From the NCBI RefSeq assembly GCF_015706575.1, contig NW_024037058.1, positions 14,715,547-14,779,546 of the forward strand: a stretch of DNA of 64,000 bases. The letters are read 5' to 3'. The stretch comes from Patiria miniata. Its lineage: Eukaryota; Echinodermata; Asteroidea; Valvatida; Asterinidae. Position numbers and translations under genes: made by a program. The notes under the pieces are model-generated. The model was not told the DNA's origin, did no database searches, and saw only the letters and a program-made list of their open reading frames with translations. Below, in pieces: positions 36,501 through 42,807 of the stretch. Positions within the stretch are counted from its first letter, which is position 1. Each line of letters begins with the position of its first letter.

Positions 36501-37432
36501 CTTGTATAAGGACAGCGATGTGGAAGACTTTGGGTTCAGCGTCTCGGATGGTGTGTATGAACCGGGAGTGTTTGTCAATACTGTCAGGCCTGGGGGTCCA
36601 GCTGCTAGAACTGGCAACGTCAAACCTTTTGACAGAGTCCTGCAGGTCAGAATCTTAGCATTTTGGGGGGGGGGGGGGGGGTTAAAGTTGTTGTTTTGTT
36701 TTCAGAATTGAACAAATGCAGATAGAAATCAACAGAAAAATACTATATCGATCCACCTCAGTATATAACATTTTGCTAAATAAAATATTCAATACTTGGT
36801 TAAAGCGAAGAAATTGACTGGGATGGGTGTTGAACCGTCGGCATCCAGAACACAGCTGAGTTGGAAGAGCATCAGTGCGGTGTTCCTGAATTCACATGGT
36901 CCAAACCTGCTAGGTTTAATTTCTTCATTTACATGTACAGCCAAAGCTGAAGCGGATTGATGTACGATGAGTACATAGGATCTGCAATGAACAGTGTGTC
37001 CAACCCCTCCACCCATGAGCTGAAACTACTAAGTTACCAAAAAAATGCACCCTTAAGATTTTGAGCAATTTTTTGAGAAAAGAATGCACAAAAAGCAAAT
37101 GATCCTATAATCTTGGTTTGAAAAGACAGAAACTTAGAAAAGACAGAAACAAACAAACCTAGGAAAAAAACACCCAGAAAATGACGGATTTTACAAATAT
37201 TGTTTTACAGATCAATCAAACCAGAACTCGAGATTTTGACTGCTGCATGGTGGTGCCGCTGATAGCAGAGTCAGGGAACCAGATGGAATTATCGCTCAGT
37301 CGATCCCAGTCCTCCAACGTCAACCTCCACCTGAACCAACGACCCCCGGCAGGCACCGAGCCACACTGGCAGGGGTCTGTGGATGGTTCCAGGCAAGGCA
37401 GTCATGAGAGCTCCTTGCAGCATACCATGTAG
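4242..37432 (+). CDS. GRIP1: GRIP family seven-PDZ scaffold protein (19 coding exons)
   Basis: Multi-PDZ cytoplasmic scaffold that in vertebrates binds C-termini of AMPA-receptor subunits, ephrins and Eph receptors, and couples cargo to kinesin. Coding exons, all with GT-AG borders: 4242-4350, 13892-13981, 15430-15501, 19445-19654, 20477-20639, 21467-21612, 23475-23622, 26730-26914, 27823-27984, 29097-29286, 29919-30058, 30781-30858, 31741-31810, 32393-32538, 32704-32848, 33808-33982, 35241-35348, 35857-36645, 37211-37432. They sum to 3348 nt, 1115 residues plus stop, close to my recollection of ~1128 for human GRIP1. PDZ domains lie near residues 71-156, 170-259, 271-356, 449-537, 546-633, 644-727 and 990-1071. 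Near-identical stretches to GRIP1 from memory include [25 protein letters not shown] and TRDFDCC. Differences: a shorter PDZ3-PDZ4 linker and an Arg/Ser-rich segment before PDZ7. The family assignment is very secure; GRIP1 versus GRIP2 cannot be decided and one pre-duplication gene is likely. No 5' UTR exon was identified. Confidence 0.96.
5561..5770 (+). mobile_element. tRNA-derived SINE, family A
   Basis: Begins with GAACCAGCCAACCGATCCCG, then box A (TAGCTCGGTGGTCGAATGG) and box B (GGTTAGAGTCC), then a body ending in TTTACATCACCC. The lead-in and box A are shared with the reversed copy at 30375-30540, and the head with the copy at 33018-33220. Confidence 0.65.
5913..6245. mobile_element. 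TTAA-flanked MITE, CCCTAAC family
   Basis: Left end TTAACCCCAACTCCCTGG, right end GGAGTTGGGGTGGTTAGGG then TCAA. Target-like TTAA and CCC-starting ends suggest a piggyBac-type non-autonomous element. Interior carries the AAAATCCATC / GATGGATTTTG motif seen in its relatives. Confidence 0.6.
8621..8663 (+). repeat. Tandem 10-bp repeat
   Basis: Four copies of AGAGGTTGCA (first copy slightly changed), inside GRIP intron 1. Confidence 0.9.
11540..11789. mobile_element. TTAA-flanked MITE, CCCTAAC family (best copy)
   Basis: Left end TTAACCCTAACCCTCC, right end GGGGGGTAGGGTTAA, exact TTAA at both sides. The 250-bp body repeats GGATTTTGGAGGATTG and contains GAGGCAGGACTGTCTGACA, which recurs inverted in the 22960 copy. 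A related left end occurs just before at 11119 (TTAATCCTAACACTCC). Confidence 0.75.
12947..13495. mobile_element. TTAA-flanked MITE with central palindrome, copy 1
   Basis: Exact TTAA at both ends; inverted termini AGGGAAGATACAACATTTGC and the complement of CAAATGTTGTACATTCCCT. A 32-bp palindrome at 13110-13141 (arms TTCCAA..GCTGGTCGG) sits inside. A second copy in opposite orientation lies at 44424-44960. Confidence 0.8.
13892..13981 (+). CDS. GRIP1: GRIP exon 2, low-complexity N-terminal linker
   Basis: Encodes residues 37-66, a hydrophilic Gly/Ser/Asn/Gln-rich stretch ([15 protein letters not shown] and onward) before PDZ1. Acceptor TTCAG, donor GTAGGT, phase 1 on both sides, so it could be skipped without changing frame. 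No domain is visible; the call rests on splice sites, phase and position. Confidence 0.75.
14722..15141 (+). mobile_element. tRNA-derived SINE, family B, copy 1
   Basis: tRNA-like head with box A near 14731 (GTGGTCCAATGGTTACGG) and box B GGGTTCGAATCC near 14781. Then a conserved body (GAGCAAGGCACTTTACCATT) and a tail with GCACTATATAAG. The same body and tail appear at 34062-34415. Inside GRIP intron 2-3. Confidence 0.75.
15182..15210 (+). repeat. CTGCA pentanucleotide microsatellite
   Basis: Short run of CTGCA units with one change, about 220 bp upstream of GRIP exon 3. Confidence 0.85.
15430..15501 (+). CDS. GRIP1: GRIP exon 3, start of PDZ1
   Basis: Encodes residues 67-90 with [19 protein letters not shown], the first strand and carboxylate-binding loop (GFGLTVS) of PDZ1, close to GRIP1 TVVELMKKEGTTLGLTVSG. 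Acceptor GCAG, donor GTAAGA, phase 1 on both sides. Confidence 0.93.
16813..17552. mobile_element. Nested foldback DNA element
   Basis: Inner inverted repeats read AGTCTCCGGTTTCTGGTATG near 16926 and its complement near 17257, each next to A/T runs and AGGCC/GGCCT. Outer inverted repeats match TTCCTTAGCGTGGCGCCCTTG near 16818 with CCGCGCCACGTTAGGGGACA near 17528. No coding capacity. Probably one element with long termini or one inserted in another. Confidence 0.55.
18689..19042. mobile_element. AATT-bordered MITE, copy 1
   Basis: Terminal inverted repeats of about 50 bp: ATTCGGGCGATTCACAATGC at the left and GCATTGTGAATCACCCGAAT at the right, continuing through GTGCGCCACCAAGAGTTTGC. Copy 2 at 46092-46455 is similar throughout. 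A full TGACGTCA (CRE-like) octamer lies immediately left at 18679-18686. Confidence 0.8.
19445..19654 (+). CDS. GRIP1: GRIP exon 4, rest of PDZ1
   Basis: Encodes residues 91-160. [18 protein letters not shown] and [20 protein letters not shown] align directly with GRIP1 PDZ1 ([38 protein letters not shown]). The exon is markedly GC-richer than its surroundings. Its donor, GTCTGT, departs from consensus at position +3. Phase 1 on both sides. Confidence 0.95.
20477..20639 (+). CDS. GRIP1: GRIP exon 5, PDZ2 first half
   Basis: Encodes residues 161-214 and two bases of Arg 215. The carboxylate-binding loop is FGFVVRGG and the exon ends in GGSADR, as in GRIP1 GGPADR. Donor GTAAGC, phase 2. A TTAA-flanked miniature element begins 176 bp downstream, in the following intron. 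Confidence 0.95.
20815..21334. mobile_element. TTAA-flanked MITE, AGTCCATCATTTG family, copy 1
   Basis: TTAA at both ends with inverted termini AGACATAGTCCATCATTTG and the complement of CAAATGATGGACTCCGGCT. The ~510-bp interior is the same as the 46501 copy with point differences. It fills most of the GRIP intron between exons 5 and 6. Confidence 0.8.
21467..21612 (+). CDS. GRIP1: GRIP exon 6, PDZ2 second half
   Basis: Encodes residues 215-263: [18 protein letters not shown], then VEYDVSIM, matching GRIP1 EGTIKPGDRLLSVDGIRL and IEYDVSVM. Enters in phase 2, leaves in phase 1 through GTGAGT. Confidence 0.96.
22960..23390. mobile_element. TTAA-type MITE, CCCTAAC family, with internal ~50-bp tandem repeats
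   Basis: Left end TTTACCCTAACCCCC, right end GGTGGGTTAGGGTTAA. The interior has tandem units built on TTCATCCTCAATCCTCC and CTTCAATCACCA, expanded relative to the 11540 copy. It ends 84 bp before GRIP exon 7. Confidence 0.7.
23475..23622 (+). CDS. GRIP1: GRIP exon 7, PDZ3 first half
   Basis: Encodes residues 264-312. [20 protein letters not shown] is almost identical to GRIP1 [21 protein letters not shown], and the exon ends SIADR as in GRIP1. PDZ3 has LGVTLS as its binding loop. Donor GTGGGT, phase 2. The foldback element at 23648 starts only 25 bp beyond this donor. Confidence 0.96.
23648..26528. mobile_element. Large foldback element with 145-bp tandem units
   Basis: Starts ATGCCCCGCGGCTAAGCCGA and ends GCCGCGGGGCAT, with matched ACTGTTTCCGCCTTGTCC next in. 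The left arm holds five units at exact 145-bp spacing (GCGATAACTT motif near 24081, 24226, 24371, 24516, 24661). The right arm holds four inverted units at the same spacing (near 25953 to 26388). Inner arm segments (GTTTGTAAACACACCTGAC) also match inverted. The centre, about 24980-25635, has a partly duplicated segment with a tRNA-Thr-like head. The left arm has ~300 bp absent from the right, probably a later insertion. Reminiscent of repeat-cored elements described in bivalves; the family is not proven. No transposase seen. Confidence 0.85.
25522..25597 (+). mobile_element. tRNA-Thr-like pseudogene or SINE head
   Basis: Box A ATAGCTCAGTTGGCAGAGC, an anticodon stem CCGGA/TCCGG around a loop with GGT, and a T-arm GGTTGAAACCCC. 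The loop lacks the usual T33, the acceptor ends do not pair and box B is altered, so it is not a working tRNA gene. A deleted copy lies at ~25270-25345. Confidence 0.6.
26730..26914 (+). CDS. GRIP1: GRIP exon 8, PDZ3 second half
   Basis: Encodes residues 313-374. [17 protein letters not shown] and QIKLEILP match GRIP1 [17 protein letters not shown] and QVKLEILP. It then runs into a basic, hydrophilic linker. Phase 2 in, phase 1 out through GTATGT. The preceding intron carries the 2.9-kb foldback element. Confidence 0.96.
27610..27795. repeat. Dispersed repeat, copy 1
   Basis: TCATTCAAAAGTGAATAAT, GCTAGAAAAATAGCAATTTA and GAATTCATCTTTAA blocks recur in order at ~56660-56855. Copy 1 stops about 28 bp before GRIP exon 9. 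Confidence 0.65.
27823..27984 (+). CDS. GRIP1: GRIP exon 9, PDZ3-PDZ4 linker
   Basis: Encodes residues 375-428, rich in Ser, Asn, Arg and Gln ([20 protein letters not shown] and onward), resembling in composition the Ser/Arg linker before PDZ4 of GRIP1. Acceptor CCGCAG preceded by a clean pyrimidine tract; donor GTAAGA; phase 1 on both sides, so skipping would keep the frame. A dispersed repeat ends about 30 bp upstream of the acceptor. Confidence 0.88.
28682..28903. mobile_element. TTAA-type MITE, CCCTAAC family, diverged
   Basis: Left end TTAATCCTAACTCC, right end GAGTTCGGTTAGGGTAAA. Shares terminal sequence and the AACTCC/GAGTT pattern with the 5913 copy; the interior is largely different. 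Confidence 0.5.
29097..29286 (+). CDS. GRIP1: GRIP exon 10, PDZ4 first half
   Basis: Encodes residues 429-491. [16 protein letters not shown] and GGKADR correspond to GRIP1 TTEVIL, FGIQLQGSVF and DSPAER. Phase 1 in, phase 2 out through GTAGGC. Confidence 0.95.
29919..30058 (+). CDS. GRIP1: GRIP exon 11, PDZ4 second half
   Basis: Encodes residues 492-538. [20 protein letters not shown] and [10 protein letters not shown] match GRIP1 [20 protein letters not shown] and EEANQLLRDS. It ends IEFDVA, the start of GRIP1 IEFDVAESV. Phase 2 in, phase 1 out. Confidence 0.96.
30217..30375. mobile_element. Partial CCCTAAC-family MITE
   Basis: Left end TTAACCGTAGCCCCCTGG and interior CAATCCTCCAAAATC units; the right end is missing, with family-A SINE sequence abutting it. 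Confidence 0.5.
30375..30540 (-). mobile_element. tRNA-derived SINE, family A, reversed and rearranged
   Basis: The minus strand carries GAACCAGCCAGCCGACC then GCTCGGTGGTCGAGTGGTAAG, matching 5561-5608. A segment matching the family body (TTTACATCACCC on the plus strand) lies beside it. A-rich sequence at 30558-30595 follows. Confidence 0.55.
30781..30858 (+). CDS. GRIP1: GRIP exon 12, PDZ5 start
   Basis: Encodes residues 539-564: [15 protein letters not shown] then LGLTLS, matching GRIP1 ESVIPSSGTFHVKLP and LGITIS. Phase 1 on both sides. PDZ5 has an extra intron here, so it is split over three exons. Confidence 0.95.
31741..31810 (+). CDS. GRIP1: GRIP exon 13, PDZ5 middle
   Basis: Encodes residues 565-587: [20 protein letters not shown] then VAHR, nearly identical to GRIP1 [21 protein letters not shown]. 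Strong acceptor after a T-run; donor GTAAAA; phase 1 in, phase 2 out. Confidence 0.96.
32008..32392 (+). repeat. Tandem array of the exon-14 splice acceptor (four extra copies)
   Basis: Units of 93, 93, 85 and 92 bp. Each holds a GAATATTCACATGCTAG acceptor region, with CTGAT-like branch-point candidates before the later copies, followed by a copy of the first ~35 exon nt (GGACCGGTACCCTGGAGCC). Acceptor AGs fall at 32028, 32121, 32214 and 32299; the true one is at 32391-32392. The repeat copies an intron-exon boundary, so it must have arisen by local duplication inside GRIP. Confidence 0.93.
32393..32538 (+). CDS. GRIP1: GRIP exon 14, PDZ5 end
   Basis: Encodes residues 588-636. [19 protein letters not shown] and [12 protein letters not shown] match GRIP1 TGTLELGDKLLAIDNIRLD and EDLVKLKIRKDE. 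Only this copy of the repeated acceptor continues into the full domain. Four upstream look-alikes of its acceptor and first ~35 nt lie at 32008-32370. Phase 2 in, phase 1 out through GTATTC. Confidence 0.95.
32704..32848 (+). CDS. GRIP1: GRIP exon 15, PDZ6 first half
   Basis: Encodes residues 637-684. [19 protein letters not shown] and EGGLAER match GRIP1 [19 protein letters not shown] and KGGLAER. The preceding intron is very short (165 bp). Phase 1 in, phase 2 out. Confidence 0.96.
33018..33220 (+). mobile_element. tRNA-derived SINE, family A, copy 3
   Basis: Head GCTGGGTGGTCGAGTGGCTG, then ACATCTGCACTAGCAAGCAG and box B GGTTTGAGTCC. The class II tRNA (Leu/Ser-like) shape is apparent. In the GRIP intron between exons 15 and 16. 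Confidence 0.65.
33808..33982 (+). CDS. GRIP1: GRIP exon 16, PDZ6 second half
   Basis: Encodes residues 685-743. [20 protein letters not shown] and [13 protein letters not shown] match GRIP1 [20 protein letters not shown] and LLQMAGETVTLKI. It ends in phase 0 at CAG/GTACGG, entering the long linker. Confidence 0.96.
34062..34415 (+). mobile_element. tRNA-derived SINE, family B, full-length-looking copy
   Basis: Head with CTCGTGGTTAAGGGCACTGG and box B GGGTTCGAGTCCAG. Body GAGCAAGGCACTTTGTCACT and ATGGGTACCTG, then AAAGCGCTATATAAGAACC and a (TTA)n tail. This order is typical of tRNA-derived SINEs with a LINE-matching 3' end. No partner LINE was seen in the window. In the GRIP intron between exons 16 and 17. 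Confidence 0.8.
34929..35160. mobile_element. Right end of a CCCTAAC-family MITE
   Basis: The right end reads GGGGTTATAGGGTTAA, and GATGGATTTTGGCGGATTC just inside matches relatives. The left border is uncertain; a TTAATTC at 34929 is a guess. Confidence 0.4.
35241..35348 (+). CDS. GRIP1: GRIP exon 17, PDZ6-PDZ7 linker
   Basis: Encodes residues 744-779, a polar His-rich stretch ([16 protein letters not shown] and onward). Exactly 36 codons, phase 0 on both sides, so it is a possible cassette exon. Supported by splice sites and phase rather than domain homology. Confidence 0.82.
35857..36645 (+). CDS. GRIP1: GRIP exon 18, long linker and start of PDZ7
   Basis: Largest coding exon, residues 780-1042. 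It opens [17 protein letters not shown], matching GRIP1 AVDSWDGSAIDTSYGTQ. Then comes a basic Arg/Ser stretch with three RSNS repeats, an acidic patch (SEDELEER) and Tyr/Pro/Ser-rich sequence. It closes with [20 protein letters not shown] and [12 protein letters not shown], matching GRIP1 EIKEIMSPTPVELHKVTL and DMEDFGFSVADG, the start of PDZ7. Phase 0 on both sides. The donor GTCAGA is soon followed by a poly-G tract. Confidence 0.96.
36820..36925 (+). mobile_element. tRNA-like SINE remnant
   Basis: GCTGAGTTGGAAGAGCATC resembles a tRNA box A/D-arm, and GGTCCAAACC about 50 bp later a decayed box B. In the last GRIP intron. Confidence 0.4.
37211..37432 (+). CDS. GRIP1: GRIP exon 19, end of PDZ7 and C-terminus
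   Basis: Encodes residues 1043-1115 and a TAG stop. [20 protein letters not shown] then [11 protein letters not shown] matches GRIP1 [20 protein letters not shown] and SGNKLDLVISR. The tail after PDZ7 is Ser/Gln/Gly-rich and ends SSLQHTM, loosely comparable with the GRIP1 end (...NTL). Confidence 0.96.
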   Translation: MNQTRTRDFDCCMVVPLIAESGNQMELSLSRSQSSNVNLHLNQRPPAGTEPHWQGSVDGSRQGSHESSLQHTM

Positions 37433-40400
37433 GGAAGAAAAGAAAGAGCCCATTGCAAACTGGTGTGCCAGAGTCATGCAAAACCAGAGGCAGATTTCTC
37501 AAAATTGGTGAGAAAATTGGTATATTTGGGACCAACTTTGTTGAATATTTTTCTCCTGTAAAGACCCTTAAAGGAAAACAAAATTGCTTTGGTTTTTCTA
37601 TACGGAGATGAACCTTTTTCGATTTTAATCGGAAATCCGACTTTTTGAATTTTCCAACGAAATTTCCGATTTTCTTACAATGTGTCCCACAAAGTTTGAT
37701 TTTGTAAGGATTTGTCCACAAAATGTCATTGATTTCAATCATAATTTCGAAGAAAAGTCGATGGAAATGGCACGTTAAAATCATCGAGAACGTAGTTATT
37801 GGAGTGTTTCAACGGTAGAAACACAGGCCATAACACTGATCGGAGCCTTTTCCGGCTGGTCAAAAGGTTAAACATTGACATGTGACATGGAAAAATCACT
37901 GTGTCGCACGGTAATACAGTGTGATGCGTGTACGTACAGCTGCACATGATCATATGCAATGGTACCATACCAGCGTACATACCGCACCGTCCGTCGTGGA
38001 CTTTTTCCTCGATTTTCTCAAGTAAGAATGAACTTCTTTGTTGATGACTCCATTACTCTAACTGTAATTCAGGCAATTTATGCAATGAAAACACTGACCA
38101 TTTTTTTTTTCATCATAAAATTCTGTTTGAATCGAAAATAAAGCAGGGGTCGGTGTCCGGAAATTGGGCATGAAGTGTATAATACATACATGTACATGCA
38201 TGTAACTGCAGCGCGGCCCAGATTTCGGACACGTGTTTTTGTTCGGCCTATTTTTTGCCATATGCCAGTTTCATCTCTGTCTTTAAACAAAAACAAACAT
38301 TTAAGAAAGGAGAAACATATTTAAATAATGTTGGTTTCTTTTCACAGCCTGTCTTGCTTTTTTTTGTAACATACATGTTTATATTCTTGGATAAATTTGT
38401 ATGTAGAATAATTATTATTATAAAGCATTGAAAAAAATAGGTTGAAATACACTACGGTTATTTAATAACTTAAGGACAGTATTAGATTGTGTAGTCTTTC
38501 GCATTGTTTTGTGATTTATTTGTGATTTGGTTTTGTGAAGCGTTTTGTTCAGCACAAAATTGTAAGTGTATATGACTATTTTGACCACATAAAATTGTAA
38601 ATTGATGACTCCCATGTGCAAGAAAGCATCAGAAAGAATCTCACATATGAAACATTACTTTCAAATTTGAAAATGGTGATCAGTTAACAATTTATTTATT
38701 CTTGGAAATGTTCCATTTAGTCATCTGAAAATTCAGACCATAACTGCTTAACTCAAAATTGTGTACTGCTTGAATTTATTCTGCCTTGACTTGTACACAA
38801 ATCTGTTGAACTTCAGCTGAACACTTCAACTTGGCAGTCCATTAAATACAAACAGCGCCCCCACGGGACTTGAATTTCCCAGTTACCATTAAACACACAT
38901 GTACATCACACATGTACATGTATACATGTACATTGACAGACTGCATATTTAGAAAAGCATAATAAGAAAGAATCATGTAATATACATTTTGTATGGAAAA
39001 GCTACCATACAGCTTCAGTGCAATAGTGTACCAGTGGTTTGGGTTATGATCAGGTGTGCTTTAATCAGGGCTAGGTCAAAATATATTTAATTTCAGTTTT
39101 GTTGATAACTATTTTTGGGTCGTGGTTGATTACTTGTATGATGTCATTTCCACTGCAAGTAACTCGGTCATTACTCATACTTTCATTTTAGAGTTCCAAT
39201 TTTTTTTTGGCAGGAAGATCTTTCAAAATAGTTTATCAACCACTAGATGTACTTTACAAATGTATATCACTACATATTTCTACCACTCTGACTGCAGAAT
39301 GTTTGTCAAATGTTTTTGTTTTCAGAAAGGAGTGAAAAGTTTGTCATTTAAATGTACGTATTTAACATGTTCGTTATATTTTCAATATCTGTTTCCTTGT
39401 GATAGTAAAACCAATGGGTTGTTGTTTTCATTAAAAATTGTTTTGTTTACAGTGCATGTGACAGAGAGGGAAAAAAACAAGTTTATTGTACCAAGTCATT
39501 GTTTGGGAAAATTTGCTGCTTTTTTGTAATAAATCGTCCAACAAGAGTTTCTGTTTCAGTTTACTTTGGAAAAATTAGGTTAAAATTCTGAAATTGAAAG
39601 GTGAAAATCCTGCCGTTCAGATATGCAGAAAAAAAACGGTCGTTGACTACATGGTCTAGTATGGACTTGTATTTCAACAATGGGTGTGTGGCAAGCCTTT
39701 GGCCATAATAAAATAAAAGCCATGTTACCACACTGGATCAGTCAACAAAAATAATGTCCTTTTGTCACCGGATACGACATTTAACCAAGCGTGTAAATGG
39801 AATTTGAGGGATTTGGGCTTTTTTTGTATGGCCTGGGCAAATTACCCACATCCCCAAAGGCGAAACGTTCTAAATATGTGACATTGAAGTCTTGCATTTA
39901 TCATGGCTGTATCTTTGATGTGTAATTTGTGTATTTCTCTTCTTATATTGGTGCTATTAAGTTATACTTAAAGTGTGTAAAACAAACGGTGGAATTGTTA
40001 AACCGCTGTACAAAGTTTCGATGGGTTTAGACACGATATTGAATAGGTTGGTTCGTTTCTTGCTTTTTACAAAAACAATGTGCTGTATTTTCACAGGCAT
40101 ATTTCTGGTGTGCAAAAACGAGAGTTAACGTTGTTTTTTTTTGCCTTTCTTTTGGGACGCAGGTAAAAAAAAATTGTAATAAGTGTAAAATTGTGAATAC
40201 ATGTAGTCTGAACACTTTTGTGGTTTATTTTCTTATTTATTTTGTTATATGAAACCAGATGCATGGAAGTCATCAGACCCACAAAAAAATAAATGAATTT
40301 ACAACAAAAATTTATCATCATTTTTTGTGTACCGGTATTTGTTATTTATTAATGTGATGTTCGATTTAGTTGTATATTAAAAAAAAACAATCCAGACAAC

Positions 40401-42120
40401 AAAGAAAACTGATCCATAAACGTGTTTTTTTCTGAGTTCATAAATAAATTTATTCATGCCAGTTTCAATAATCTCTGATAATTATCATCACAAACTAATA
40501 TTTCAAAGAATTCATCACATGTAGTACAAACACCAAAACACCCCAAGAAAAGTACATACAATTCAATTTAAATTTACCAACATGTACATGACATTATATT
40601 AAGAAAAAAAATGGGAGTGATATTTTCAATTTATTTTTTGTTTTTACTGATCAAAGTGGGCATGGTAAAAAATTTAACTTTTCTCCTGAATTCAAAATCC
40701 CCAAACCAAGACGCTGACGGATTTTTCATTTTTGAATTTGCAATTAAATAATAATGGTAATGACATATATGTAATTATTTATTTATTCAAAACCAAACAA
40801 TAATGGCAATTTAGATGGCTATGATAATAACATCCTATGGCAAGTAAAGAACATAATTTAGCATTTACGTGTAGCAGGTGAATTAATACCATAAACATTT
40901 TTCCCCCCAGTATTTAAAGTCGCCATAAAAACTTTCACATTGGGGGAGCTCGAATCTTTACGCTTGCAAAGTGAATTTGACGTCAATGCCATTGGGGAGA
41001 AGTTCACAGGATTTGCAATGTCAACTTTTGAGAACTTTTTAGTAGCACAAATACTTCACATGACGTTTCCAATTCAGATCGTGTTTCAACAATTTGATAA
41101 TTTAATTCTAAACGAAATTTTTTTTTTTTGCCACACAATGTGAAGCTTTGCAAAGTCCATTTAAACATGCAAGCTTGTGTAAGCACTCATACATTTACAA
41201 TAAATTAGATTTTTTTTTAATAAAATGAAACTATTAAAATGACAAATACCAAGAAAACTACAGAAATATTTCAGATACTAAAACAATCTATCACATGAGG
41301 TATCTATTTTTGTTACAATCTGATAAAACATCGGGCGTCAGTTCATTGGGGCAATGTTGCAATACCAAAAATATATTTCATGAGGTTATGTTTCATTGGA
41401 TAAAAATAGCTAGGTGGCGCATTTTAATACTTTTACTTTTACCCAAATATCGGTCAACAAATCATAAACAAAAATAAGTACTTTTCACAAATTAACAACC
41501 CGATTTGTCATAAAATCTTATATTTCAACAAATTGATTTATATGCTTTTTTCAAAACTGAAATGAGGATTAGTAAAATTTTTGTAAAAACGGATGTTATG
41601 TGACACTTAACAATCTAATACTGTTACTTTTATCAAAATTTAGGTCCACAAAGTGCGAACAAAAATAATAAATATCCAAAAATTAACTGCCTGATTTGTC
41701 ATGAAACCTCAAATTTCAATAAAATTGATTCATCGGATTTATTTTAAAATGAAACTGGGATTTAAGTACAAATTTTGTCAATATATGTGATACTGACTTT
41801 CACAAGTCATTAACTTCTAGGATATAAGGAAGTAATGATACATGTACAATGTAGTACTTTAAGTAAAATATATTTTTCAAACAAATCTTCTTTGTTCTTA
41901 ATTTGCTAGGTCAAGTACTTTAGTACAAAGCTGCACAAGGCCTCCTTTTAAACTGCATATATCTAAAAGTTGGACATTTTACACAAATTTTAAAATGTCA
42001 ACTTCAGTCTGAATAAAATGACTCAAATTGTATCGCGAAAATCACATTTTAGAAAACTTTTTTCCCAGGGTGCCAAAAAAAGCCTTTTCATGAATCATCC
42101 ACATATTATCCAGTACTAAC
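37433..42120. other. GRIP 3' UTR and AT-rich flank, no gene seen
   Basis: AT-rich sequence with many T- and A-runs, scattered AATAAA hexamers and TACATGTA palindromes (dense at 38893-38935). The longest open frame (39122-39529, +) looks compositionally random and has no recognisable domain. The 3' UTR of GRIP probably occupies the first part; its end is not determinable from sequence alone. Confidence 0.5.
38137..38142 (+). promoter_or_regulatory. Candidate GRIP polyadenylation signal
   Basis: First canonical AATAAA I found downstream of the stop, about 700 bp away, in AT-rich sequence. Other AATAAA hexamers follow (for example 39528-39533), so the true end is uncertain. Confidence 0.3.
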
Positions 42121-42807
42121 GGGTGAGTCAAAAAGAAAGTGCCTGAATTAGAAAAAAAAATACAAAATATGTGGCTTGCCCCATTTCATAAAAATCACAT
42201 TAAGAATAAAAACCATGTTATTAACTAGTATTTGTGAAAATTTCGCGTTATGTACTCTATTCCCAACTTATGTATTTTAATAAAAAGATCAGTAATTCAG
42301 CTTTCCGCCACTGATTATTTACCGTTCTTTGAACTGATGAATGACCATTAAATACAATGAAACATGGATGTTTTCCCACCTCCATGAATGGACGAAAACT
42401 TGCACAGGAAAAAAGACAAAAATCGCCACAAATATTTCAGAGAGAAAAAAAAGAGTTGACTTGTTCCTCATATTCAAAACACAAAATCCAACGGTAAAAA
42501 TAATGATTCATTCTTGACTCAAATGATTAAAATCTAATTTGTATTTGAATGCTTGTGTGTAATCTGTAATTCTCACTCGGCTCAATAGCTTGCAATGGCA
42601 TTCCATGTACACCTGTAAAAATAGCTTCTTTCAGTAAAACATGCATAACTTCTGATTGCATGAATACATTTCAGTAATTTTTTTTTTTTTGAATGAGTGG
42701 AAGAACTTACATGCTCTTTTAAGACAAACTTCACTGGTGTATCAAATTTGATTGCTTTTTAAGAAAAGAAATAATTAATCCAGGTCACTTTCTTTTTGAC
42801 TCACCCT
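42121..42807. mobile_element. MITE with mariner-like termini
   Basis: Termini GGGTGAGTCAAAAAGAAAGTG (left) and the complement of CACTTTCTTTTTGACTCACC (right) match over ~21 bp. The 640-bp interior is AT-rich with no transposase remnant I can recognise. TA dinucleotides lie near both ends, so a Tc1/mariner relative is possible. Confidence 0.7.

Noticed and set aside
39122-39529. 135-residue open frame downstream of GRIP
   Set aside because: Phe/Tyr/Leu-rich composition expected from AT-rich DNA; no ATG at the stated start, no domain, no splice partner.
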